Counted from the first letter of the stretch, positions 1 through 5,905 are shown. The stretch: 6,594 nucleotides of DNA from an uncultured Bacillota bacterium (GCA_947383275.1 CANDCW010000111.1:1-6594); one strand, 5' to 3'. Translations and numbers: made by a program. The notes: generated by a model not told the origin, from the letters alone.

Positions 1-234
1 CTATTCGTCGTTTTAGGACCCTTTTGGGCAGTTTTTAATTTTGCTCATTTAGAGTAACATTATTATTGCTTATGACAAAGCCAATATTCTCGCCCCTCTC
101 CGTCTTCCTCTCACAGCCAACGAATCATAAAGCTGTTACTCCTTACAAAACTTATTGCATAAATAAAGTCGGATGGCCCATCCTCCTCTAAATATGGCTA
201 CTATGCCACACCTCAAAACTGTTTACAAGCCTCC
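1..234. other. AT-rich region without recognisable gene
   Basis: Both strands were read. There is no ORF with a ribosome binding site, and no convincing hairpin-plus-T-run terminator. The T-rich stretch near 30-45 follows only a 3-bp GC pairing. It may be the 3' flank of a gene lying left of the window. Confidence 0.4.
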
Positions 235-263
235 TTTACCTTTCCATTAAAATATGGTATGAT
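235..263 (+). promoter_or_regulatory. Sigma-A-type promoter for the rlmD-type gene
   Basis: A TTTACC (-35, 235-240) and a TATGAT (-10, 258-263) are separated by exactly 17 bp. The -10 matches the consensus at 5 of 6 positions and the -35 at 4 of 6. Transcription would begin near 270, leaving a leader of about 22 nt before the ATG at 293. The surrounding DNA (1-270) is AT-rich and shows no open gene on either strand that I can support. Confidence 0.6.
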
Positions 264-292
264 GACCTGACTTGAAAAAGGGGGCGCGTCCT

Positions 293-1651
293 ATGGCTGA
301 CATCAAAAAAAATACCGTCCACACCCTGGACATCACCGGCTACACCGCCGAGGGGATGGGGGTTGCCCGGCTGGAGGGGCGGGTAGTCTTTGTGCCCTTC
401 ACCATCCAAGGGGAACGGTGGCGGGTCCGCCTGGAGAAGGTAAACAAAAATATGGCCTGGGGCCGTGGGGTAGAGCTGCTCCTCCCCTCCCCCCAGCGCT
501 TGGAGCCCGACTGCCCTCTTTACGGTAGGTGCGGCGGATGCCAGTTCCGCCACATGAGCTACCAGGAGGAACTGCGTGCCAAGAGTCAGCACATCGCCGA
601 TGCTTTGGAGCGGATAGGGCATGTCAAGCTGAACTTGCCTCCGGTGCTGGGCGCGGAGGCCCCCCTTCGCTACCGGAACAAGGTGCAGTTCCCTGTCTCC
701 CAGGGCAAACGGGGCCTGTCCATTGGCTACTACCGCCCCCGGAGCCACGATGTGCTGGATGCCCCGGACTGCCCCCTCCAACCTGAAGCGGTCACCCGGC
801 TGCGCGGGGCGTTTAAGGCCTGGATGGAAAAACATGCCGTTCCCGCCTACGCCGAAGAGACGGGCAAAGGGCTGATCCGTCATCTCTATGTCCGTACAAA
901 CAGCCGCGGGGAGAGCCTAACGTGCGTGGTGGCCAACGGCGAAAGCCTCCCCTACAGCGGCGCGCTGGTGGAGGCACTGCGGCGCTCCGATCCCGGTCTG
1001 GCGGGGGTAGTACTCAATATCAACACCAGAGACACCAACGTGATTTTGGGGGACCAGTATGTCACTCTGTGGGGTCAGGACTGGCTGGAAGAAGAGTTAT
1101 GTCAACTGTCCTTCCGCCTGTCCATCCCCTCCTTCTTCCAAATCAACCGGACCCAGACCCAACGGCTCTACCACACCGCTCTGGACTTGGCCGCGCTCAC
1201 CGGAGCAGAGACCGTCCTGGACTTATATTGCGGTATCGGCACCATCTCTCTGGCCCTGGCCAAGCGGGCCGGACAGGTGGTTGGGGCAGAACTTGTTCCC
1301 CAGGCCATCGAGGACGCGAAAGAAAATGCCCGGCGCAACAGCATCCAAAATGCAAGGTTTATCTGCGGCGACGCCGGCGCTGTGGTCCGCAGGCTGGCAG
1401 AAGATGGTATCCGTCCCCAGGTCATCACCGTAGATCCGCCCCGAAAAGGCTTGGCCCCTGAAGTCCCCGCCATTTTAGCCGGGATGGCCCCGGAACGGAT
1501 TGTTTATGTCTCCTGTGACCCCGCCACACTGGCCCGGGATATCGCCCGTTTCAGCTTGCTGGGCTATCAGCCGGCCACAATCCAAGGGATCGACCTGTTT
1601 CCCAGAACCCAGCATGTGGAGACCGTGTGCCTTCTAACTCGCATGAAATAA
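293..1651 (+). CDS. rlmD: 23S rRNA (uracil-C5)-methyltransferase, RlmD/RumA (RlmCD) type
   Basis: This protein of 452 residues belongs to the TrmA/RumA family, which uses SAM to methylate carbon 5 of uridines, normally in 23S rRNA (U1939 and, in Bacilli-type RlmCD, also U747). Visible in order are an N-terminal TRAM-like OB domain (residues 8-65); the iron-sulfur cysteines C74, C80 and C83 (C-x5-C-x2-C) with a fourth at C160; the FFQIN motif near 281-285; the SAM-binding motif VLDLYCGIG (308-316); DPPRKG (381-386); the nucleophile C408 in SCDPATLARD; and the general base E443 in the terminal HVETV motif. All catalytic elements are present and length is normal, so it looks functional. I chose ATG 293 because a GGGGG Shine-Dalgarno (280-284) sits 8 nt upstream; a TTG at 272 would lie at the predicted transcription start. 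The exact target uridine cannot be told from sequence, and single-domain paralogues are common in Firmicutes. Confidence 0.93.
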   Translation: MADIKKNTVHTLDITGYTAEGMGVARLEGRVVFVPFTIQGERWRVRLEKVNKNMAWGRGVELLLPSPQRLEPDCPLYGRCGGCQFRHMSYQEELRAKSQHIADALERIGHVKLNLPPVLGAEAPLRYRNKVQFPVSQGKRGLSIGYYRPRSHDVLDAPDCPLQPEAVTRLRGAFKAWMEKHAVPAYAEETGKGLIRHLYVRTNSRGESLTCVVANGESLPYSGALVEALRRSDPGLAGVVLNINTRDTNVILGDQYVTLWGQDWLEEELCQLSFRLSIPSFFQINRTQTQRLYHTALDLAALTGAETVLDLYCGIGTISLALAKRAGQVVGAELVPQAIEDAKENARRNSIQNARFICGDAGAVVRRLAEDGIRPQVITVDPPRKGLAPEVPAILAGMAPERIVYVSCDPATLARDIARFSLLGYQPATIQGIDLFPRTQHVETVCLLTRMK

Positions 1652-1735
1652 GGATTCTTGGCATTTTGGAGCCGCCGTCCTGAAAGCCTTTCTGGAGACC
1701 GTTCTTAATTACTTCACTTTTTTGTATCACGTTCA
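1652..1735 (-). pseudogene. 5' stub of an unidentified gene, reading into the rlmD tail
   Basis: A minus-strand ATG at 1736-1734 has an ideal AAGGAG Shine-Dalgarno (1749-1744) with a 7-nt spacer. Reading begins MNVIQKSEVIKNGLQKGF and continues to about residue 28. The frame then runs antisense through the 3' end of rlmD to 1551, which is clearly not native coding sequence. The strong start with no matching body suggests that the first 25-30 codons of a gene were left behind when the rest was removed. It does not begin like a ribosomal protection protein, although the leader in front resembles a tet leader. I do not recognise the product. It could also be a short functional peptide, but the loss of coding character at the rlmD boundary argues against that. 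Confidence 0.4.
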
Positions 1736-1810
1736 TTATAATTCTCCTTCTATAACTAAAAATACCGCAGTGAAATTACTGCGGCACAAAGGTTTTATTT
1801 GATGATACAT
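1736..1810 (-). CDS. 24-codon leader peptide of an attenuator (tet(M)/tet(W)-like)
   Basis: A short minus-strand frame starts at ATG 1810-1808 and stops at TAA 1738-1736. It begins MYHQIKPLCRSNFTAV and ends IEGEL. The stop overlaps the next start as TAATG, so the leader and the downstream frame are coupled. An intrinsic terminator lies inside the leader frame (stem 1784-1765), and the SD of the next gene lies in its last codons. Leader peptide, internal terminator and coupled start form the layout known upstream of tet(M)-family ribosomal protection genes, where ribosome stalling under tetracycline allows readthrough. From memory, the peptide also resembles those leaders in wording, but no database was consulted. 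No SD for the leader itself is obvious. The regulated gene is missing beyond its first codons. Confidence 0.5.
   Translation of the reverse strand: MYHQIKPLCRSNFTAVFLVIEGEL
1758..1784 (-). terminator. Intrinsic terminator/attenuator inside the leader
   Basis: CCGCAGT (1784-1778, minus strand) pairs perfectly with ACTGCGG (1771-1765) around a 6-nt loop, and TATTTTTAG follows at once. This makes a good rho-independent terminator for minus-strand transcripts coming from the phospholipase side. On the plus strand the T-run begins only about 8 nt after the stem, so it is weaker for rlmD readthrough. Its place between leader start and downstream SD suggests conditional termination. Confidence 0.65.
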
Positions 1811-1812
1811 AA

Positions 1813-1851
1813 AAGTTGACAGACTACCCCCCTGGTGCAATCTGTCAACTT
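1813..1851. repeat. Perfect 11-bp inverted repeat, 17-nt loop
   Basis: AAGTTGACAGA (1813-1823) and its exact complement TCTGTCAACTT (1841-1851) flank a 17-nt loop containing a CCCCCC run. A weaker outer pairing joins ATGAT (1802-1806) to ATCAT (1852-1856). In minus-strand RNA the stem is followed by a short T-run (about TTTT). It may be an additional leader structure, a weak terminator for the phospholipase gene, or ends of a mobile element. TTGACA occurs in both arms, but no matching -10 lies at 16-18 bp on either strand. Confidence 0.6.
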
Positions 1852-1856
1852 ATCAT

Positions 1857-1965
1857 GGAATCCTCGGACAATCTGGACATTTTGGTTTAAGAGGAATGTT
1901 CGGTATAGTTTCCTTTTCGTTTTTTCGCGGTTGCAAATATGCTTTTCTGACGCGGACCGGATTTA
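1857..1965. other. Short non-coding spacer downstream of the phospholipase gene
   Basis: This is the 3' flank of the minus-strand phospholipase gene, lying before the hairpins. It has a T-rich tract (1910-1926, plus strand). No frame with a start signal or convincing terminator stem was found. A minus-strand TATACC lies here without a correctly spaced -35, so the promoter of the tet-like leader was not located. Confidence 0.4.
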
Positions 1966-3132
1966 TTATTCATAGCCGAGCTTGCGAATATCGGGATTCA
2001 CATTGATGATCTCCCAGGCCAGAGAGTCATTTTTCCCGATGAAGTCCGCAAAAACAATGCCGGTTCGGACCAGCTCGGGGTGATTGCGCAGAAACGTGAC
2101 CGCGGCGGGATTGACCTCCCGGGCATATGTTTCAGGGTCCGTTCCATCAAAGGCAACTGCCGTTGTTACGGAATCAAGCTTCGTTTTATTTTTATCCGTA
2201 TTTGGACGCTCCATCATCTTTTCCTCAAAGCGTTTGGTGCTGCCCTTCATCCCGGGCGCCTCGGCGTAAGTATCGCTCAGGCACGTTTCCGGCTCGAGCT
2301 CTATACTAGTTCCGTCAGGAAGATACCGCGTCCGCCATGGATCGTTTTTTTCGCCCCCCTCCAGGACGCCGTGACAGCCGGTCGCTTCGGAACGGATAAA
2401 GATCTTACCCCGCACCTCGTCCAGCGTAGGGAGCAGCGAGCGGTTTTTTCGGTCGACTTTGCCATCTTTCTGTTTATCAACATAAATATAATCCCGGTAT
2501 TCCCGCAGCAGCTTCTTTACGGCTTCCTGATACTTCGCGACGGCCTTGCCCTTGATGTCGATCTCCACCTCAATATCCGCGAGGATGAATTCGGTGGGAT
2601 GCTGCTGGAGTTTTTCAATCAAAACCTTGAATACATCCGTAAAGGAGCATTTACTGTATGCGGTAAACAAGCGATATTTCCCGTGGGCGAGCCATAGCGC
2701 GCTGTGTTCTTCCGACCAATAAATACGAAGGTCGAATCCCCTGGCGCCTAGATCAAACTGCGTACCAATATCATAGTATTGGCACCAAGCGCCATCCTTT
2801 ACCAAAGGGCCGGCATCGATATTGCTCCGCCACATGGCCGAATCATGGGTCGCAGGAATGCTGAGGTTGCTGATCACGGTATCTCCCTTCACATAGCGCA
2901 GCCACTCCTGTGTGATGGGGGTCATCACCTCCTGATGGTAACGATAGGAGAGGTAGACATAGTGCCCTCCCTGTCTGTTGTTTATATCATTAGGCACCTT
3001 GGTAAAGCCCGGAGAGGGCGCCGCATCTTTCCCATCAAGAATCTCCAGGTCGGTGATCCCGCCGTGAAGGCAGGGGCTGCTGCGCTGGTAGCAAAAATGA
3101 TAGGTACCGGTACCGAAGTTATACGTACCCAC
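1966..3132 (-). CDS. PI-PLC X-domain phosphodiesterase with MABP-like repeat, 5'-truncated
   Basis: The carboxyl portion is a bacterial phosphatidylinositol-specific phospholipase C catalytic domain, an enzyme type usually secreted that cleaves the phosphodiester of PI or GPI lipids. Marks are NLSIPATHDSAM, carrying the first catalytic His (codon 2847-2845) and Asp; GARGFDLRIYW, the LDIR-like strand; LAHGKYRLF, with the second catalytic His (2685-2683); then ILADIEVEID and the closing GIVFADFIG. Upstream, GFTKVPNDIN...GGHYVYLSYRY resembles a MABP/beta-prism membrane-associating repeat. NFGTGTYHFCYQR just before it looks like the end of another copy, cut at about 3132. The frame stays open to a TTG at 3306, but that part is antisense to the replication-relaxation fragment, lacks an SD, and is probably not native. 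The GTG at 3132 also has no SD, and no signal peptide remains. I read the gene as missing its 5' part, with an intact catalytic domain. The substrate is unknown. Confidence 0.75.
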   Translation of the reverse strand: MGTYNFGTGTYHFCYQRSSPCLHGGITDLEILDGKDAAPSPGFTKVPNDINNRQGGHYVYLSYRYHQEVMTPITQEWLRYVKGDTVISNLSIPATHDSAMWRSNIDAGPLVKDGAWCQYYDIGTQFDLGARGFDLRIYWSEEHSALWLAHGKYRLFTAYSKCSFTDVFKVLIEKLQQHPTEFILADIEVEIDIKGKAVAKYQEAVKKLLREYRDYIYVDKQKDGKVDRKNRSLLPTLDEVRGKIFIRSEATGCHGVLEGGEKNDPWRTRYLPDGTSIELEPETCLSDTYAEAPGMKGSTKRFEEKMMERPNTDKNKTKLDSVTTAVAFDGTDPETYAREVNPAAVTFLRNHPELVRTGIVFADFIGKNDSLAWEIINVNPDIRKLGYE

Positions 3133-3163
3133 GGTAAAAAAAGTGAAAAGAGGTGGTGTCAAT

Positions 3164-3610
3164 ATGGCTGCTGGCAGTAAGCAGATACCACCCGAGGACA
3201 CGCTGGCAAATTTGCCGCTGACACTCACCGCTCTGTCCGGCGAGTTCCCCACAGCCCAGGCAAGCCATTTGCTTAGTATAGGCGCATACCAGGAAAAAAT
3301 CCTCAAATCGCTTAAAGGAGAAAAACTCCTGCGGACTTACTATCGTGATGGGCTGCGGGCGCTCTGGCCGACCACAGCCGCAAAAAAGCTGCTGGTGGAC
3401 AAGTGGCCGAATCGGTCTCTGCCCTATCTCTCCGGCAGTACCGAGACAAATGTGTTGAAGTTGGAAGTCCCCCGCCGCTCCGTGCATTGGCCGGCCTGCT
3501 TACTGCAGCTCCAGACAGAACTCTGTCAACGCCGGCTTCCAGGCCAGCACCAAAACGCTGTGTTGAGCGCCATCGTGTTCGGCCAGGATATGGAGCGCAG
3601 GGAGAGTTGA
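3164..3610 (+). pseudogene. Replication-relaxation family protein, N-terminal fragment (conjugative element)
   Basis: The start at ATG 3164 is supported by AGAGGTGG (3149-3156); a GTG at 3143 in the same frame is less likely. Residues 10-75 fit the winged-helix DNA-binding head of the Replic_Relax family, encoded near VirD4 and relaxase genes in Firmicutes ICEs: LTLTALSGEFPTAQASHLL, then LKSLKGEKLLRTYYRDGLR and an AAKKLL helix. Coding character then weakens. After TETNVLKLEV (to about 3470) the frame passes through what looks like an internal deletion near 3470-3510, resumes with LQTELCQRRLPGQ, and stops at TGA 3608-3610. The remaining carboxyl part continues in another frame. The protein should be about 300-350 residues, so this copy is broken. 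Family assignment is by recall of ICE proteins and is only moderately sure. Confidence 0.55.
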
Positions 3611-3861
3611 TTCCGCGACTGCTCTGTGACGCTGAACAACGGACGGTTCTGGATGATATTCTCTCCCAGGACTTGTCTCCCTGTTACCCAGATTGGATCG
3701 TGGAAAACAATGCTATGGACGGCGAATCTCCAGTACTGTTCGCCTATACCTGTGATATGCCCCGCATCAAGCGGTTTGACGCCGCACTGAAGCTGCATGG
3801 GAAAACGGGGGCGCTGTTTTGCTTTGACTTTCAGGAGGATGTCATGCGTCAGGTCTGCGGC
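3607..3861 (+). pseudogene. Replication-relaxation protein, C-terminal fragment in shifted frame
   Basis: About 85 residues in the frame offset from the preceding fragment, beginning LIPRLLCDAEQRTVLDDIL and running to FCFDFQEDVMRQVCG. I read it as the end of the same replication-relaxation-like protein, with a frameshift or deletion near 3600 separating the halves. The TGA of the first half overlaps a TTG here (TTGA), but no SD precedes it, so independent translation is unlikely. The normal C-terminus and stop are missing: at about 3856-3868 the frame passes directly into the coupling-protein fragment. Confidence 0.5.
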
Positions 3862-4161
3862 TCCAAAAAGACCCGGGCCTTTTGCATGAATATGATCCTG
3901 CAAAGTGCCGCCCGTAAGTCCTCGCTGGTAATCTGTGACCCAAAATCGGAGCTCTACGAAAAGAGCAGCGCCTACCTTCGAGATCAGGGGTACACCGTGA
4001 AGGTATTCAACTTGGTTACTCCCGCTGCCTCCGATCCCTGGAACTGCCTTTCCGAGATCGAGGTCCAGGAGCTGAACGCCATCTTTAACGTGCTGGACAT
4101 CTCCCACCCAGCCAAGGCCCCCCACAGCATTTTAAAACAGTCCAGTGAAAGCGTCCGGGGC
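3862..4161 (+). pseudogene. VirD4/TraG type IV coupling protein, internal fragment
   Basis: KTRAFCMNMILQSAARKSSL and VICDPKSELYEKS are typical of the ATPase that couples the relaxosome to a type IV secretion channel (KTR just after the Walker A loop, then the DPKSELY motif). GYTVKVFNLV and DPWNCL follow. It then passes, without the 30 or more residues normally found there, to LNAIFNVLDISHPAKAPHSI and SSESVRGGV, a second conserved block. About 100 residues remain of a protein that is usually about 550-600. The Walker A loop is spoiled, reading CGSKKTR instead of a GxxGxGKT/S pattern. The Walker B region, the N-terminal membrane helices and the whole C-terminus are absent. It cannot be an active ATPase. 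Confidence 0.72.
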
Positions 4162-4650
4162 GGCGTGCTCTATGTCCGGCTCAACAACGGCGTCAACGCC
4201 ATCGCCCACTCCTGTTATGACCGCCGCACTCTTGGCAAGGGGGATAATGTCAGCTTTGCGGTCACCCGGCTGGATGAAGAGCAGGGCGATACCATCACCT
4301 ACACCACCTACATCAGCGGCAAGGAGCAGGACTGCATTACCCTCACCTTTACCAACAGCAAGTACGGGTCCCTCCTGGTCAAGAAGGTGGACAGTATCAC
4401 CGGCGAGCCGCTGAGTGACATTCAGTTCTTTATCACCACCAGCGACGGCGCTGTGGTGGGTAACGGCAATGGCTACTTCACCACTGACAGCGCGGGCACT
4501 ATTCTGGTGTCCGATATCATGCCGGGGACCACACTGGTGGTCAAGGAGACCCGGACAAGGCCTGGGTACATTTTAGACGATATGCCCCAGACGGTCAAGA
4601 TCGAGTCCAACGAGACCAAGACCCTGGAATTCCGCAACCAGCCCACCGGC
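4162..4650 (+). pseudogene. Cna-B/SpaA-type surface protein, internal fragment
   Basis: About 160 residues continue in the same frame as the coupling-protein piece. YGSLLVKKVDSITGEPLSDI, VSDIMPGTTLVVKETR, RPGYILDD and LEFRNQP mark a complete Cna-B (SpaA prealbumin-like) domain of the kind that forms an internal isopeptide bond. The candidate Lys (4381 or 4384), Glu (4546) and Asn (4636) are all present. The preceding about 70 residues (RTLGKGDNVSFAVTRLDEEQ, then TYTTYISGKEQ) look like another beta domain of the same surface protein. Large proteins of this type are carried by Clostridial ICEs as adhesins. Both ends are missing: no signal peptide, no LPxTG anchor and no start codon. The frame runs on out of phase with any homologous coding sequence after GGC 4648-4650. 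Confidence 0.7.
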
Positions 4651-4657
4651 TCTCTCC

Positions 4658-4867
4658 TCAGTTATTCTTCTCACACCACTTCACAATTTCTCCAATCACC
4701 TCCAGCGGGAGCGGCTTGCTGTACGGAAACTGGATCGTGCCTTTCCCGGTCTTATATTCCGTCAGCCGGGCGGCAAACGCATCCACGGCTTCCGGGCCGG
4801 GATATAGGCCGATATGCCGCTTGGAGGCCGCGAACTAAATCAGGTTGCGGCCCTTCCAGTAGATGGG
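4658..4867 (-). pseudogene. DUF1801 (YdhG/YdeI-like) C-terminal fragment with premature stop
   Basis: Read on the minus strand from 4867 the translation is PIYWKGRNLI, then a TAG stop (4837-4835), then FAASKRHIGLYPGPEAVDAF, a KTGKGTIQFPYSKPLP segment, and EIVKWCEKNN ending at TGA 4660-4658. This pattern (GRNLIxFAAxKxHIGxYP, then KGTIQFPxxKPLP) is the carboxyl half of DUF1801 proteins, small cytosolic proteins of poorly known role. The stop is one C-to-T change away from a Gln codon, suggesting a nonsense mutation. The N-terminal half is missing: homology ends at about 4867 where sigma-factor DNA begins. It lies antisense to its neighbours, so it was inverted or came from a separate rearrangement. 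An overlapping plus-strand open frame exists here but has no coding character. Confidence 0.75.
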
Positions 4868-5150
4868 CCTGCCGCCGGAGGGGGCGCTCGCCCTCTGCCG
4901 GGCCGCGGCTACCTATAACGGCACCTCCGCTCAGTTCAGCACCTATGCCGCCGCTGTGATTCGCAACCACCTGCTGGATTGCTGTAAAGCCACCAACACT
5001 CAGCTGTTCCGGCGGGATCGCCCCAATCAGCGGGAGGCGCAGGTCCTGGCCCTGTCCAAGCGGGCGCTGCTGTCCACTGCCGCGCTGATCCAGTGTGCTG
5101 AGGCTGGCGTTAGCGGCCTGTCCACCGACCAAAAGGTCATGGCGGCATGA
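4868..5150 (+). pseudogene. Sigma-70 region 2 fragment fused to an unrecognised tail
   Basis: GALALCRAAATYNGTSAQF followed by STYAAAVIRNHLLDCCKA resembles region 2.1-2.3 of small sigma-70 family factors found in Clostridial mobile elements (LALCRAA, FxTYA, VIRNHLLD). The match stops near 4990, and regions 2.4 and 4 are absent. The frame then continues through about 50 residues (QLFRRDRPNQREAQ, ALSKRALLSTAALIQCAEAG, STDQKVMAA) to TGA 5148-5150. I do not recognise the tail; it may be the end of another element gene. An ATG at 4863 opens the frame, but its context is DUF1801 antisense DNA with no SD at a normal distance, so expression is doubtful. A strong hairpin follows directly after the stop. 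Confidence 0.5.
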
Positions 5151-5151
5151 A

Positions 5152-5186
5152 GAAGGGCGGCGCTTCATTGTGAGGCGCCGCCCTTC
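5152..5186. terminator. GC-rich 12-bp hairpin between convergent genes
   Basis: GAAGGGCGGCGC (5152-5163) pairs perfectly with GCGCCGCCCTTC (5175-5186) around an 11-nt loop. It starts 2 nt after a plus-strand stop codon and ends 24 nt before the stop of the minus-strand DUF2461 gene. T-runs are short on both sides (GTAGTTT on plus, TTC on minus). It is probably a bidirectional terminator, with efficiency uncertain. Confidence 0.7.
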
Positions 5187-5210
5187 GGTAGTTTACAAAG
5201 AAATCGCCCG

Positions 5211-5894
5211 TCACCTGGCAGGCATTTTGAATCCTGCAAGAGCACTGTTCAGATAATCGTTGAATGGTTTCATCAATCGGAAAATATCTGCCGCTTTGGT
5301 TAAGAACAGATTGCTGTCTACTAGGTCTTTATCCTGGATAGGATATTCAAGATACCAGCTCTTATATTTCAGATATTCTGCCTGGGGATGATCCTTCTCG
5401 TATCCAGCCGGGACATTTTTCAATGCTGACCCGCCCACGGTAAAGTGCTCCTGAAAAGACGGAGCGGTAATGATCGCTTCCCATTCGCCGCCGTGCTCCG
5501 AGATATAATCCCGCACCATCCTGGTGGCGTCCTTGAACATGTCAGCAAACAGGCCGCCGCCCAGGAAGGACTGTCCGCCCGGCTTGAGCATCAGATAGCA
5601 GCCCACCGGAATGGGCAGCTTTCCCATAGAGGAGATGTGCGCCCGGAACGCGGGGTTATAGGGGGACTTGTCATGGCTGAATCTGGTGTCCCGAACCAGC
5701 TTGAAGGTCAGCTCCCTGGGGGCGTGGCCGAGGATGCTGCCGTCAAATTCCCCGATTCGAAGAATCAGCGCCTGGATCAGTTCCTCAAACTGACCGTTGG
5801 CCGCCTGGTACTCGGCTTTATGGGCGTGATACCATTCCCGGTTGTTGTTGGCGCTCAGCTCGGTCAGATAGTCTAAAATCATCTGTGTATTCAT
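5211..5894 (-). CDS. DUF2461 / TIGR02453 family protein
   Basis: This intact 227-residue protein has family marks throughout: MNTQMILDYLTELSANNNREWYHAH at the start (the NNNREWFxxxK motif), ELTFKLVRDTRFSHDKSPYNP (the RDxRFSxDKxPYK motif, residues 60-85), GCYLMLKPGGQSFLGGGLF, and KNVPAGYEKDHPQAEYLKYK followed by SWYLEYP. The family is widespread and cytosolic, but no biochemical role is firmly established. ATG 5894-5892 is preceded by AGGGGGTG with a 5-nt spacer. That SD overlaps the TAG stop of the ECF sigma gene 11 bp upstream, so the two are very likely translated from one mRNA. The frame is open further upstream (to 6143) but that is antisense-frame noise over the sigma gene. Sequence and codon usage look healthy. 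It ends at TGA 5213-5211, just before a hairpin. Confidence 0.92.
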   Translation of the reverse strand: MNTQMILDYLTELSANNNREWYHAHKAEYQAANGQFEELIQALILRIGEFDGSILGHAPRELTFKLVRDTRFSHDKSPYNPAFRAHISSMGKLPIPVGCYLMLKPGGQSFLGGGLFADMFKDATRMVRDYISEHGGEWEAIITAPSFQEHFTVGGSALKNVPAGYEKDHPQAEYLKYKSWYLEYPIQDKDLVDSNLFLTKAADIFRLMKPFNDYLNSALAGFKMPAR

Positions 5895-5905
5895 CGCTCC
5901 ACCCC

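Noticed and set aside
272..292. Longer rlmD start at TTG 272
   Set aside because: It would fall at the predicted transcription start with no SD upstream. ATG 293 has a well-spaced GGGGG and a normal family N-terminus.
1678..1696. Possible terminator hairpin downstream of rlmD (TCCTGAAAG / CTTTCTGGA)
   Set aside because: The stem has a mismatch and a near-zero loop, and no T-run follows.
1816..1848. TTGACA motifs in both hairpin arms as promoters
   Set aside because: On neither strand is there a TATAAT-like box 16-18 bp downstream; the motif is explained by the inverted repeat.
3133..3306. N-terminal extension of the phospholipase frame to a TTG at 3306
   Set aside because: It is antisense to the plus-strand winged-helix fragment that has its own SD and family-like residues. 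The TTG lacks an SD, and the residues show no signal peptide or MABP pattern.
4651..4959. Continuation of the fusion frame after the Cna-B domain as coding
   Set aside because: The residues are Pro/Arg/Ser-rich noise, and other frames there carry clear homology: DUF1801 on the minus strand, sigma-70 region 2 on the plus strand.
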